DNA of 50,758 bases, from contig CAYXVF010000039.1 of assembly GCA_964468125.1 (NCBI GenBank), positions 1 through 50,758 of the forward strand, in the 5' to 3' direction. Of the stretch, positions 41,439-50,097 are shown piece after piece. How positions within the stretch are numbered: position 1 is the first letter of the stretch; the number at the start of each line of letters is the position of its first letter. The translations under genes were made by a program, and so were the position numbers. Source of the DNA: CAYXVF01 sp964468125 (GTDB taxonomy: Bacteria; Myxococcota; XYA12-FULL-58-9; CAYXVF01). The notes under the pieces are model-generated. The model was not told where the DNA came from. It saw nothing but the letters and a program-made list of their open reading frames with translations, and ran no database searches.

Positions 41439-42286
41439 TTCTCCACCTCAACGTATTCGGCGGACACCTTGGCTTTGCCGGTGAGTGCTTCGATCTCAAC
41501 GGTATACGCCCGGCCGTCTTCCTCCGCCCCAGGAAAACCGAGGTGAATGTTCGAGGTTTGAGTGTAGCCGTTTGGGAAGAAGTAGATGTAGGCCTTTCCA
41601 TCGCGCACGGTCTCGCCCATGCCTTCGGTCCACACGTCGAGCAGGACAACCGTGTCCCCGAGCGAATAGGGCTCCACCACCTCCTGGAAGGCTGCGTCTA
41701 CGTCGCTCTGAAGAAAGTCATCATCGTCACCGCCGCCAAAAAAGCTGTCGTCGTCTCGCCGCGGCGCACTCAAGCCCAAGAGCCCGTCAATTCCATCCGG
41801 GAGAAAGTTGTCCAGGTTCGGCGCCTCCGCTTCGTCGTTGGAGAAGGCGAAGCCGGAGGAAAGCGCCGCCCAGCCGCCGAGGGCGCCGCCGCTCGGAGTC
41901 GCCCGGGCGAGAACGCTCTCCCCTTCGGCAAAGCGCAGCTTCTCCGGCGTTGCCTGAACGGACACGGTCGCGGGCTCGATCACGTAGCCTGCAGCGTCGG
42001 TCTTGGCGAACTCGAAGGCGAGTCGGTGGATTTGTCCCGAGAGGGCGGCCTTGTCGTAGGCCGCACGACACATGGAAGCAATGCGAGCGGAGGCGGCGCG
42101 CAGATCACCCGCGCTCGCCCCGGAGAAGATGCTCGTGCCAATGCCCACCACCATCGCCAAAATCGCGAGAGCAATCGCGATCTCAGTAAGGGTCATGCCC
42201 ATGTCCTGGCGACGCACTCGTCCAAGGCGAGACGCCTGCGCACAGGAGGGTCTCAAACGACCCCAAGTTTGCTGGGCTCGAGCCAT
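41435..42286 (-). CDS. gspH: pseudopilin GspH, enlarged
   Basis: A 283-residue pseudopilin (usual about 170). The leader is unusually long, 30 residues, ending R-R-Q-D-M-G, with cleavage expected before M-T-L-T-E-I. The core contains an acidic insert (about 175-195) with D-D-D-S-F-F-G-G-G-D-D-D-D, which could bind calcium or be a flexible loop. A later start would leave too short a leader. It sits 4 bp behind gspG. Assigned by position, leader and length class. Confidence 0.82.
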   Translation of the reverse strand: MARAQQTWGRLRPSCAQASRLGRVRRQDMGMTLTEIAIALAILAMVVGIGTSIFSGASAGDLRAASARIASMCRAAYDKAALSGQIHRLAFEFAKTDAAGYVIEPATVSVQATPEKLRFAEGESVLARATPSGGALGGWAALSSGFAFSNDEAEAPNLDNFLPDGIDGLLGLSAPRRDDDSFFGGGDDDDFLQSDVDAAFQEVVEPYSLGDTVVLLDVWTEGMGETVRDGKAYIYFFPNGYTQTSNIHLGFPGAEEDGRAYTVEIEALTGKAKVSAEYVEVEK

Positions 42287-42290
42287 TCAG

Positions 42291-42731
42291 TTACCCGCAG
42301 GGATTGTCGTCGAGCGGCTTCCACGCGCAGATGTCGTCACCGTTACCCGCGACACCATCCTGGCCATAGCTCATGAGATCCACTCCGCCCTGATTCTGCT
42401 GACCGGGGTAGACGTAGATGTAGTCGTTGCCCCAGGGATCCTTGGGTACGTTCTTCAGCAGGGGCTCGGTGCCGCCCTTGGACTGGGTCAGTGCCTGCAG
42501 GCCTTCGGCCGTGGAGGGGTATTTGCGATTGTTCAGTTTGTAGACATCCAGGCTGTCCTGAATGTTCTTCATCTGGGTCCACGCGGTCTTGTTCTGCGCG
42601 CCCCCGAGAACCCCAAACACCTGAACGCCGACAATGCCCGCGACCAGGGCGATGATGACCACCACCACCATGATCTCAACCAAGGTCATGCCGCGCTCAG
42701 CCGCCTTGATGGCAACCCGTCTCGCTCTCAT
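42291..42731 (-). CDS. gspG: major pseudopilin GspG
   Basis: The main subunit of the T2SS pseudopilus (146 aa). The leader M-R-A-R-R-V-A-I-K-A-A-E-R-G is cut after Gly14 before M-T-L-V-E-I. The conserved end D-P-W-G-N-D-Y-I-Y and the calcium-loop region L-M-S-Y-G-Q-D-G are present. Two C-terminal cysteines (D-I-C-A-W, N-P-C-G) may form a disulfide. AGGAG lies 8 nt before the ATG and includes part of the gspF stop. Confidence 0.96.
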   Translation of the reverse strand: MRARRVAIKAAERGMTLVEIMVVVVIIALVAGIVGVQVFGVLGGAQNKTAWTQMKNIQDSLDVYKLNNRKYPSTAEGLQALTQSKGGTEPLLKNVPKDPWGNDYIYVYPGQQNQGGVDLMSYGQDGVAGNGDDICAWKPLDDNPCG

Positions 42732-42742
42732 ATCACTAGCTC

Positions 42743-43978
42743 CTATCCGGTAAACGACGCGAGCTGCAGCATCGGCAGCAGCACCGCAAAAACGATGAAT
42801 CCCACGACGACACCCATCACCACGATCATCAATGGCTCGAGAATGCTGGTCAGTGCCCGAAGACGAGCGTCCACCTGCGACTCATAGGCGTCGGCCACGT
42901 TCGAGAGCATCTCCTCGAGAGATCCCGACTTTTCCCCGATGGCGATCATGTGCGTCACGATCGGTGGAAACTGACGGGAGCGCTTGAGGGGCGCGGCGAT
43001 GCTGTCGCCCTCTTTCACCGCGTCCCGTGCCTTCTCGATCACATCCTCGAGGATCACGTTCTGGAGCACGGACTTCACGATGTCGAAGGCCGTCAACAGC
43101 TGCACGCCGCTCCCGAGCAACGTCGCGAGCGTCTTTGAGAAGCGCGTCACCGCGACCATGCGCATCAGAGGCCCGAAGATCGGAACGTCGAGAATGAAAC
43201 GGTCCCAAATCGGCCGGCCCTTCTCGCTGCGGAAGAAGCGCGTCGCGAAAAAGATGCCGATCAGAATGAGCGGCGCCACGATATAGCCCCAGTTCAACAC
43301 GAACTCACTGATGCCAATGAGCAATCGTGTAACCAGCGGCAGCTCCGCGCCCTGGGACTCGAAGATCGCGGTGATTCGAGGCACGACGACAATGAAAATG
43401 AATGTCGTCACACCGATGGCCATCACCATCATGATCAACGGGTAGACCATTGCCCCGATTAGCTTGCTTCGCAGCTCCGCCTGCGCCTCGGTGAAATCGG
43501 CGAGCCGTTCGAGCACCACGTCGAGGGCACCAGAAGTCTCCCCGGCACGCACGAGGTTGACGTAGAGGCCACTGAAGACCTTCGGGTGATGTCCGAGCGC
43601 ATCGCCAAAACCCGCACCTTCGTTGACCCGCGTCTTCACGTCCGACCAGACGGTCTTGAAGTACTCGTTGTCGATCTGGTCGATCAGCGCAGTCAGGCCT
43701 TCGACGAGGGGAATCCCAGCGCGGGCGAGTGTCGCCATCTGACGAGTCGCCATCGCCAGCTCCTGCGCCGAAACGGATTTTCCGAGGTTTTCCAGCGCCT
43801 CGAAGCGGACCTTCTTTGCCTCACCCCCGTCGAGCTTTCCGCCGACTTCCTTTATCTCCGTGACGAAGATCCCGTCTCGCCGCAAAATCGTCTTGAGCGC
43901 CCGCTGGTTGTCTGCGTCGCGCGTATCGGTGACCACCCGCCCCGTCTGGCTATAGCCCTTGTATGCGTAGACCGGCAT
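42743..43978 (-). CDS. gspF: type II secretion inner-membrane platform protein GspF
   Basis: GspF is the polytopic platform protein (411 aa, normal). It has two homologous T2SSF domains (about 75-195 and 275-400), each followed by a TM helix (about 180-203 and 378-400), plus a third TM near 225-250. Typical parts are M-A-T-L-A-R-A-G-I-P-L and F-S-K-T-L-A-T-L-L-G-S-G. Start at 43978, 6 bp behind gspE, with AGGGG close upstream. Confidence 0.95.
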   Translation of the reverse strand: MPVYAYKGYSQTGRVVTDTRDADNQRALKTILRRDGIFVTEIKEVGGKLDGGEAKKVRFEALENLGKSVSAQELAMATRQMATLARAGIPLVEGLTALIDQIDNEYFKTVWSDVKTRVNEGAGFGDALGHHPKVFSGLYVNLVRAGETSGALDVVLERLADFTEAQAELRSKLIGAMVYPLIMMVMAIGVTTFIFIVVVPRITAIFESQGAELPLVTRLLIGISEFVLNWGYIVAPLILIGIFFATRFFRSEKGRPIWDRFILDVPIFGPLMRMVAVTRFSKTLATLLGSGVQLLTAFDIVKSVLQNVILEDVIEKARDAVKEGDSIAAPLKRSRQFPPIVTHMIAIGEKSGSLEEMLSNVADAYESQVDARLRALTSILEPLMIVVMGVVVGFIVFAVLLPMLQLASFTG

Positions 43979-43984
43979 GGCCCC

Positions 43985-45721
43985 TTACACCGCGTCCTCT
44001 TGGGTCACGCGCAGGACTTCGGCGCTCGAGGTCAGCCCGGCGAGGACCTTGCGGGCTCCATCCTCACGCAGCGTGCGCATGCCGTTCTTCATCGCACTGC
44101 GCTTGATGGTGCTCGAGTCGACGTTCTGGAGAATGAGCTGGCGGATGTCGTCGTTCGGGACCATCAGCTCGTAAATTCCGTTTCTCCCCTGATAACCGGT
44201 CCCGAGGCAGTTGGGACACCCTTCGCCGCGCCAGAGCTTTGGGTTCGGTCCGACCATCTCGGGCGAAAGACCGAGCTCGCGCACCTCTTCCTCCGCCGCT
44301 TCGTAGGATTTCTTGCAGTTCGGGCAGAGGCGGCGAACGAGTCGCTGCGCCAAAATCCCGATGACCGACGAAGCGACGAGAAACGGCTCGACCCCCATGT
44401 CGACCAAGCGAGTGATCGCTCCCGGCGCGTCATTCGTGTGAATCGTGGACAACACCAAGTGTCCTGTGAGCGCCGCTTGAATGGCGATCTCGGCGGTCTC
44501 CAGGTCACGGATCTCACCGACCATGATCACGTCCGGGTCGTGCCGTAGGAACGAGCGCAAACCGCCAGCAAAGCTCAGGTTGATCTTCGGGTTCACCTGG
44601 GTCTGCGAAATCCCTGCGAGCTGGTACTCCACCGGGTCTTCGATCGTCAGAATGTTGAGGTCCGGCCGATTGATCTTCGAGAGGCACGCGTAGAGTGTCG
44701 TCGTCTTGCCGGAGCCAGTAGGACCGGTGACGAGAATGATCCCGTGCGGGCGGCGAATGAGAGCGTCCATCGCCTGGTAGTTGTCCGGCGAAAAGCCGAG
44801 GTCATCGAGATCCAGAAGGATCGACGATCGGTCGAGGAGACGCATCGTAATGCGTTCGCCGAAGCTCGTCGGGGCGGTGGCGACGCGAATGTCGATATCG
44901 CGGCCGGCGATCTTGATCCGAATGCGACCGTCCTGCGGCAACCGCTTCTCGGCGATGTTGAGGCCCGCCTGGACCTTCACGCGACTGGTGATCGCCGCAT
45001 GCAGCTTCTTCGGCGGTCGAATCTTTTCATAGAGCACGCCGTCGATCCGGAAGCGAACGGCAATGTCACGCTCGTTCGGCTCGATGTGAATGTCCGAGGC
45101 GTGCTCTTTCACCGCCTGGGACACGAGCGAGTTCACCAACCGAATGATCGGCGCCTCGTCTTCGGCATCGAGGAGGTCCACCGCCTCTTCGATGTCCTGG
45201 GCGAAGGAGTCGAGCTCTTCCTCCGCCATTTCTTCCATCGCGGCCGCGGCGTGAGCCGTACCGCGATCATACGCGTGGTTGATCGTGTCGATGATGAGCT
45301 TGCTCTCAGCGAGCTCGACCTCCACCGGTGCACGCAGCAAGACCGCGAGATCGTCGAGGACCCCAACGGCGAGCGGGTCGTTCGAGATCACACGGACTTC
45401 GCCGTGCGGGTTCATGCCCACGGGCATCACTTTGAACTGTTTGGCGAAGTTGATCGGTACAGCGGTGATGAGCTCGTCAGGAATGGTCTTGGCATCGACG
45501 GTTTTCGTGTCGGCCAGGGGAAGGTCGAGCTGCTCTGCCAGAGCCCCGAGGAGGTCCTTCTCACTGATGAGGCGCTGGCCCAGGAGGATTTCTCCGATCC
45601 GCCCCCCGCGTTCCTGCTGGGTCTCGAAGGCGCTCTCCACCTGCTCGCGATCGAGCAGGCCGCGTCGCACGAGGATCTCACCCAGGCGCTGATCACCGAA
45701 GGGTAGCGCTGCCGATGCCAC
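43985..45721 (-). CDS. gspE: type II secretion ATPase GspE
   Basis: The cytoplasmic ATPase that drives pseudopilus assembly (578 aa). MshEN-type N-terminal domains (about 8-150, with L-G-E-I-L-V-R-R-G-L-L and R-I-G-E-I-L-L repeats), then an Asp/Glu-rich link and the ATPase with Walker A GPTGSGKT (333-340), the Asp box, Walker B and His box. A Cys4 zinc motif lies about 455-500 (L-C-P-N-C, G-C-P-N-C). The start is GTG and shares its G with the gspD stop (TAGTGG), the same junction as xseB/tlyA. Confidence 0.96.
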   Translation of the reverse strand: MASAALPFGDQRLGEILVRRGLLDREQVESAFETQQERGGRIGEILLGQRLISEKDLLGALAEQLDLPLADTKTVDAKTIPDELITAVPINFAKQFKVMPVGMNPHGEVRVISNDPLAVGVLDDLAVLLRAPVEVELAESKLIIDTINHAYDRGTAHAAAAMEEMAEEELDSFAQDIEEAVDLLDAEDEAPIIRLVNSLVSQAVKEHASDIHIEPNERDIAVRFRIDGVLYEKIRPPKKLHAAITSRVKVQAGLNIAEKRLPQDGRIRIKIAGRDIDIRVATAPTSFGERITMRLLDRSSILLDLDDLGFSPDNYQAMDALIRRPHGIILVTGPTGSGKTTTLYACLSKINRPDLNILTIEDPVEYQLAGISQTQVNPKINLSFAGGLRSFLRHDPDVIMVGEIRDLETAEIAIQAALTGHLVLSTIHTNDAPGAITRLVDMGVEPFLVASSVIGILAQRLVRRLCPNCKKSYEAAEEEVRELGLSPEMVGPNPKLWRGEGCPNCLGTGYQGRNGIYELMVPNDDIRQLILQNVDSSTIKRSAMKNGMRTLREDGARKVLAGLTSSAEVLRVTQEDAV

Positions 45722-48552
45722 TACTGCTCACCTCCATCGTCACCGGGAGTCACCACCATGTCGCTCTCGCCCGGCGGCGGTCCGTCCGGACCTTCTATAT
45801 AGGGCGGCGGATCCGATTCGTCTTCTAGATCGTCGTCGTCCGGCATCAGGGGCTCGAACTCCACTTCCGTTCGCTCCGGGCGCACGACTTCTGCCTCGGA
45901 ACCGCCGTCCCCGCCGTTTTCGATCAGCGCGCGCTCGCGCAGCACGCGGGTCGCAAGCATCGCGAGCGGACCGGTCTTTCGCTCGTAGTCGACGTAGGCG
46001 CGATACTCGGCCGTGTCTCCGTAGAACTCCTCCGCGAACTCTTCGTATTCCTTGATCTTTCGCTCGAAGATCCGCTGAAAGTCGCTCGAATCGCGAATGA
46101 TGTAGGGGGTGAGCACGAGAACCAGGTTCACCTTTTCGATCTCGTTCGTGCGGCTCTTGAACAGCCAGCCGATGATCGGAAGATCACCGAGGATCGGGAT
46201 TTTGTTCTCGGTTTCGCGCTTGCGGTCTCGAATCAGGCCCCCGAGGACCACGGTCTGCTGGTCGTCCACAACCACCACGGTCTTCGCGGCACGATTCGCG
46301 GTGATCGGCTGCTGGGTCGCCGGGTCCGAGCCCACGATGTCTTCGATCTGTTGGTCGATCTCGAGGCGGATCTTGTCGAGCTCGTTGATCTGCGGCGTCA
46401 GCGTCAGCTTCAAGGAAACGTCGATCCGGTCCGTCGCGGAGAAGAGGTTGTTGAACTGACCAAGCTGATTTCCGAGGTTGCCGCCACCGGTTCCCCCGAC
46501 CGCGAGGTTCGGGATGGCAGTACCGCGCCGAAAGGGAATCCGCTGGCCCACCTCGATCGAAGCCTCTTCATTGTCGGTGGTGAGAATGTGCGGGGTCGAA
46601 AGAATCTGCGCATTGTTGGCAGACTGAAGCGCACGCAGGACGACGCCGAAGCCGGGAAGCGTCAGCGTGTTGTCTCCTACGGGGATCGAGATGCCCTCAC
46701 CGATGAGCCCAACGAGGGAGCCACTCGTGAGCGTGAGCAGACTCGTCGGATCGGTCAACGGCGTCAGTGTTGGACTCACACCGCCGCCCGGGGCTCCCTG
46801 CACGAAGCCGATCGAGCCACTGCCGTCCGCATCCTGAGCAAAGCCATTCTCGGAAAAAGGCACGTGCCAGTTCGTTCCAAGCTGCGTGTCGCCACCTACC
46901 GTCACCTCGAGAATCGCCGCCTCGACGTAGACCTGACGCCGGGGCAGGTCGAGCTGAGCGATGATGCGGCGGAGGGCACGAAAGTCTCGAGGGCTCGCAA
47001 CGATGATGAGTGAGTTCGTGGACGGCTCCGCGGTAACCTGAACCTCGCCCTCGAAGAGCGCCACGGCCTCGGCAGCGGCCGGTTGGTTCGAGTTGTTCGG
47101 GTTCGTCGGGCGCCGACGATTGGTCGCGCCTTGATTCGGCGATGCGTTGGACGACAGCGACGACAGGGTGGAGGCGAGGTCCTCGGCGGAGGCGTTCTCG
47201 AGGTAATAGACGTGCACCTTCCCCTGCTCGCCATCCGCGACGGGAACGTCGATGCGGCTGACGAGTGACTTGATCGCCTCGAAGCTGCGCTGGTTCGCGC
47301 GAATCACGATTTGATTCGTGCGGTCGTCCGCGACGATCTTCGAGATGCTGACCTCGTCTTCGGCGTCGTCCGCAGCCTCCTCTGCCTTCTGCTGCGCCCG
47401 GGCCCGTGGTGTCCGGCGGCTCTGGTTTTGCTGCCCTCCCGAGTCGACCTCGAAGACCTGCTTGACGGTTTCAGCGACTTCCGAGGCGGTGGCGTGTTGG
47501 ATCCGGACGATCTGAATCTCGTCATCCCCGCCGGCCACATCGAGCGTGTCCACCATGCGGCGCAAGCGCCGAATGTTCGGGGCATAGTCGCTGATCACCA
47601 GTGCGTTGCTCGGTGCAAAGACCGTGACCTGTCCGTCACGGCTTACCATCGATTTCAGGATTCCGTTGAGCTGCGAGGCTTCGATGTGCTCGAGACGCAT
47701 CAGGTAGGTCACCATGTAATCCGTGTACTGCGGGCACTGGTCTTCCTCGCCGATGCACAGTGGAATCGGCGATTTCTGCGCGTCCTTCGCCTCCACGAGC
47801 TTGTAGAACTTGCCGCTGCGAACCACGGTGATGCCGCTCACTTCCAACGCGGAGAGGAACACGGACCACGCTTCCCGCGCGCTGATCTTGGTGGGAGAGA
47901 GGATCGTGATCCGCTGGGACTTGATCTTCTCCGGCACGATGAAATTGCGCCGGGTGAGATTCGAAATCGCTTTAACCACGTCCATGATCTCCGCCTTGGA
48001 GAACTCGAAGGCGAACTTCCCGGACCGCGCGCGCTTTTCGAGATCGATGCCGTCTTGCTCTTCGGCCTGGGCGGTTCGCGTCGGCCGCTGCGCAGCGTTC
48101 GCACGCGGAGTGGCTTGCGGGGCCGGTGGGTCTGGATCGGGCTGTTGCGCCTGTGCTGCTCCCGGACGCTGCTGCTCCACGTTTTGGCGGATCCGGTCGA
48201 GGGCGCTCCCCTGAGGAACAGGGCGGGCGTTGCGTTGCAGATTTTCTCGTGCCTCGCGCATCTGGCGCAGGGCCTCGGGGTCGAGCCGGCGATTGCCGAC
48301 CGAGGGAGCCCGGCGCGTTCGCCCGGGCGCGTCGCCTTCGGCTTCGTTGCCTTCGGCTTCGCCGCCTTCGGTTTCGCCGCTTTCCTCGCCCTCGGTTCCG
48401 TCGTCTTCTGCTTCGTCGTCTTCTTGCTCGTCTTCCGCGGAGCTTTCTTGCGCCAGCCAGTGGCGTTTGGAGCTCACCGCGTCGGCCAGCGTGGCCGGGA
48501 CGGGTGCATGTGCCAGGACGAGCAGCGCGAATGTCGAAGTGAGCGCCATCAT
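45721..48552 (-). CDS. gspD: type II secretin GspD with large N-terminal insert
   Basis: The outer-membrane channel (943 aa, longer than the usual 650-750). A signal peptide (about 1-25) is followed by an unusual acidic segment (about 38-75), then a Pro/Gln/Arg-rich one (about 80-165), before the N0 domain begins near 178. N1-N3 follow, with low-complexity inserts after D-S-G-G-Q-Q-N and in a Asn/Pro-rich loop. The secretin beta-barrel core is at about 590-830 (V-E-A-A-I-L-E-V-T, P-I-L-G-D-L-P-I-I-G-W-L-F), and an acidic tail closes it. There is no classical S-domain, so a pilotin need not be GspS type. It lies 9 bp behind the HR-like gene. Confidence 0.95.
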   Translation of the reverse strand: MMALTSTFALLVLAHAPVPATLADAVSSKRHWLAQESSAEDEQEDDEAEDDGTEGEESGETEGGEAEGNEAEGDAPGRTRRAPSVGNRRLDPEALRQMREARENLQRNARPVPQGSALDRIRQNVEQQRPGAAQAQQPDPDPPAPQATPRANAAQRPTRTAQAEEQDGIDLEKRARSGKFAFEFSKAEIMDVVKAISNLTRRNFIVPEKIKSQRITILSPTKISAREAWSVFLSALEVSGITVVRSGKFYKLVEAKDAQKSPIPLCIGEEDQCPQYTDYMVTYLMRLEHIEASQLNGILKSMVSRDGQVTVFAPSNALVISDYAPNIRRLRRMVDTLDVAGGDDEIQIVRIQHATASEVAETVKQVFEVDSGGQQNQSRRTPRARAQQKAEEAADDAEDEVSISKIVADDRTNQIVIRANQRSFEAIKSLVSRIDVPVADGEQGKVHVYYLENASAEDLASTLSSLSSNASPNQGATNRRRPTNPNNSNQPAAAEAVALFEGEVQVTAEPSTNSLIIVASPRDFRALRRIIAQLDLPRRQVYVEAAILEVTVGGDTQLGTNWHVPFSENGFAQDADGSGSIGFVQGAPGGGVSPTLTPLTDPTSLLTLTSGSLVGLIGEGISIPVGDNTLTLPGFGVVLRALQSANNAQILSTPHILTTDNEEASIEVGQRIPFRRGTAIPNLAVGGTGGGNLGNQLGQFNNLFSATDRIDVSLKLTLTPQINELDKIRLEIDQQIEDIVGSDPATQQPITANRAAKTVVVVDDQQTVVLGGLIRDRKRETENKIPILGDLPIIGWLFKSRTNEIEKVNLVLVLTPYIIRDSSDFQRIFERKIKEYEEFAEEFYGDTAEYRAYVDYERKTGPLAMLATRVLRERALIENGGDGGSEAEVVRPERTEVEFEPLMPDDDDLEDESDPPPYIEGPDGPPPGESDMVVTPGDDGGEQ

Positions 48553-48561
48553 CTCAGATAC

Positions 48562-49041
48562 TTACCTCTCCGAGTCGAGGGCGCAGCGGCGTTTGCCGAA
48601 GCCCCCGGTCAGGGTCATGTGTGTGTTGGAAAGGAACGCGACCTTTGCGGCGCCGAGGGCGGTGCGAAAACGATCCCCGCGGCGCACCAACGTGCTCTCG
48701 CCGTCCATCGCGACCATCGCAAACCCATCGGGCTCACCTCCGGCAACGATCGCACGAAGCTCCACCGGACACTGGCCCGGATCGCGCAGCGGACGCACCG
48801 TCTCTTCCAGCTCGCCGGTGACCTGACTCGCCTCCCAGGCTGCGATCAGTTTCGGGGGATGCTCGGCGACCTCGACGACAGGCAGGGCGTACCGGGGCGC
48901 ACTCGGCGCGATCACTTCGGCTCGAATCTGCACTGGAGGCGGTGGCGGGATGCTCGCGCTCGGCATCAGCATCCCGTAGAGCCCAGGCGCGATCGCCGAT
49001 GCGGCGGCCAGCGAGAGCACCGATGCCAGCCAGCGACTCAT
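48562..49041 (-). CDS. small GspC-HR-like protein between gspC and gspD
   Basis: A 159-residue single-pass or secreted protein with no named family that I can recall. Residues 5-27 form an N-terminal hydrophobic segment; a Pro-rich link (31-36, P5 run) follows. The C-terminal half (91-153) has the strand pattern of the GspC homology region: V-E-L-R-A-I-V-A-G-G, then F-A-M-V-A-M-D, V-R-R-G-D-R-F and L-T-G-G-F-G. Cysteines at 91 and 153 bracket it, as Cys113 and Cys181 bracket the HR of GspC. Its ATG overlaps the gspC stop (ATGA), and gspD follows after 9 bp. The likely place is the inner membrane facing the secretin. The HR assignment is by pattern, not by search. Confidence 0.65.
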   Translation of the reverse strand: MSRWLASVLSLAAASAIAPGLYGMLMPSASIPPPPPVQIRAEVIAPSAPRYALPVVEVAEHPPKLIAAWEASQVTGELEETVRPLRDPGQCPVELRAIVAGGEPDGFAMVAMDGESTLVRRGDRFRTALGAAKVAFLSNTHMTLTGGFGKRRCALDSER

Positions 49042-50015
49042 CGGATTGAATAGCTCTTGCTCAATGCGCGGCCGCGCCGGAGTAGCTCGATGTTCACGTT
49101 CCGGGAGGTCTTGAGCTTCGAGTACACCTCGAGCGCCTTGTCGGGGCTATCGATCGTGTAGCCGTTGATCTTCTGGATCACGTCCCCGTTTTGCAGACCG
49201 ATCTTCTGGTAGATGCTCCCAGGCTTGATGGAGAAGAGCTTGAATCCGTTCGACTTGCCATTCTTGAAGCTCGGTACGATGCGGGCCTGCGTTGCGACCT
49301 GGCTCAGGTTGCCCATAGTTTGATCGATGTACTCTTTGTCGACCTCGTACTCATTGGCGCCGGTCTTTTTGACCTGACCTTCTGCGTCTTCTTCTTCGTC
49401 GCCGCCCCGAGAACGCGCGACCGTCGGTCGGGCGCGGGAAGACGTGAGCGTCTTCTCTTCGTCGTCCGCGGAGCACAGCTCAAAGTGCTCGGTGCGGCGG
49501 ACCACGATCGCCCGATTGCGAATCTCGATCAGCGTGGCGTCGTTCGAGATTTCGTTCTGGCCCTCAATGATCGAATAGACCTCCGGCTCGCGGGTCGAGT
49601 TCGAGTAGAGGACGGCCATCGACCACTGAGGATTGTCTTCCGCCACCAGGGTCGCGCGCACGGTCGCGGGGATGGAGCACTTCTTGAGCTCGCTTTCCTT
49701 GTAGTCGGTTCCGGTCACGCGCCCCGGCTCCACCTCCTCAACTTCCACCGGCGCGTCCGGATCGACCTCGGGGTCCTTCTTCGCACCGAAGAGATTTCGC
49801 TCGCTGATGCGGGAGAAGCTCACCGCCCCGCGACGCACGGGTGCACGCGTTGCGCCGACGACCGCGTTGTCATCGGCGCTCGGCACCACGCGAATGCTCT
49901 GGGCTACGACCGTATTCGCCGCGCCGGCCACGAAATACGAGCCCGCCGCGATGAGAACGAGATTGACCAACCAACCGTAGGTTTTCAGAGCTTGAATGAA
50001 TCTGAACGCCACCAT
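49038..50015 (-). CDS. gspC: type II secretion protein GspC (HR and PDZ domains)
   Basis: GspC links the inner-membrane platform to the secretin (325 aa). A TM at about 13-35 is followed by the S-E-R-N-L-F-G motif (71-77), an HR domain (about 113-181, bracketed by Cys113 and Cys181), an acidic linker (200-230) and a C-terminal PDZ domain (about 240-320, L-F-S-I-K-P-G-S-I-Y and G-D-V-I-Q-K-I-N-G). There is no ribosome site before the ATG at 50015, and a sigma-54 promoter candidate would start transcription about 4 nt upstream, so the gene may be nearly leaderless. First gene of the operon. Confidence 0.93.
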   Translation of the reverse strand: MVAFRFIQALKTYGWLVNLVLIAAGSYFVAGAANTVVAQSIRVVPSADDNAVVGATRAPVRRGAVSFSRISERNLFGAKKDPEVDPDAPVEVEEVEPGRVTGTDYKESELKKCSIPATVRATLVAEDNPQWSMAVLYSNSTREPEVYSIIEGQNEISNDATLIEIRNRAIVVRRTEHFELCSADDEEKTLTSSRARPTVARSRGGDEEEDAEGQVKKTGANEYEVDKEYIDQTMGNLSQVATQARIVPSFKNGKSNGFKLFSIKPGSIYQKIGLQNGDVIQKINGYTIDSPDKALEVYSKLKTSRNVNIELLRRGRALSKSYSIR

Positions 50016-50029
50016 GCGACGGGATGAGT

Positions 50030-50046
50030 AGCAAAACCCGCACCAG
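50030..50046 (-). promoter_or_regulatory. sigma-54 (-24/-12) promoter for the gsp operon
   Basis: On the minus strand CTGGTGCGGGTTTTGCT (50046-50030) matches the YTGGCACGRNNNTTGCW pattern with GG and GC exactly 10 bp apart; only two consensus positions differ (C to T and A to G in TGGCAC). The predicted start is near 50019, four bases before the gspC ATG. It fits the FHA/sigma-54 activator gene at the far end of the operon. Confidence 0.6.
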
Positions 50047-50097
50047 CTTCAAGTCCCGCAACCCTTTGTTTTTGGGAAACTTTCGATTCGCTCCGAG

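Noticed and set aside
47311..49053. Long plus-strand frame opposite gspD
   Set aside because: It is the complement of a high-GC gene; its translation is rich in Arg/Leu/His without domain pattern, and the minus strand encodes clear GspD.
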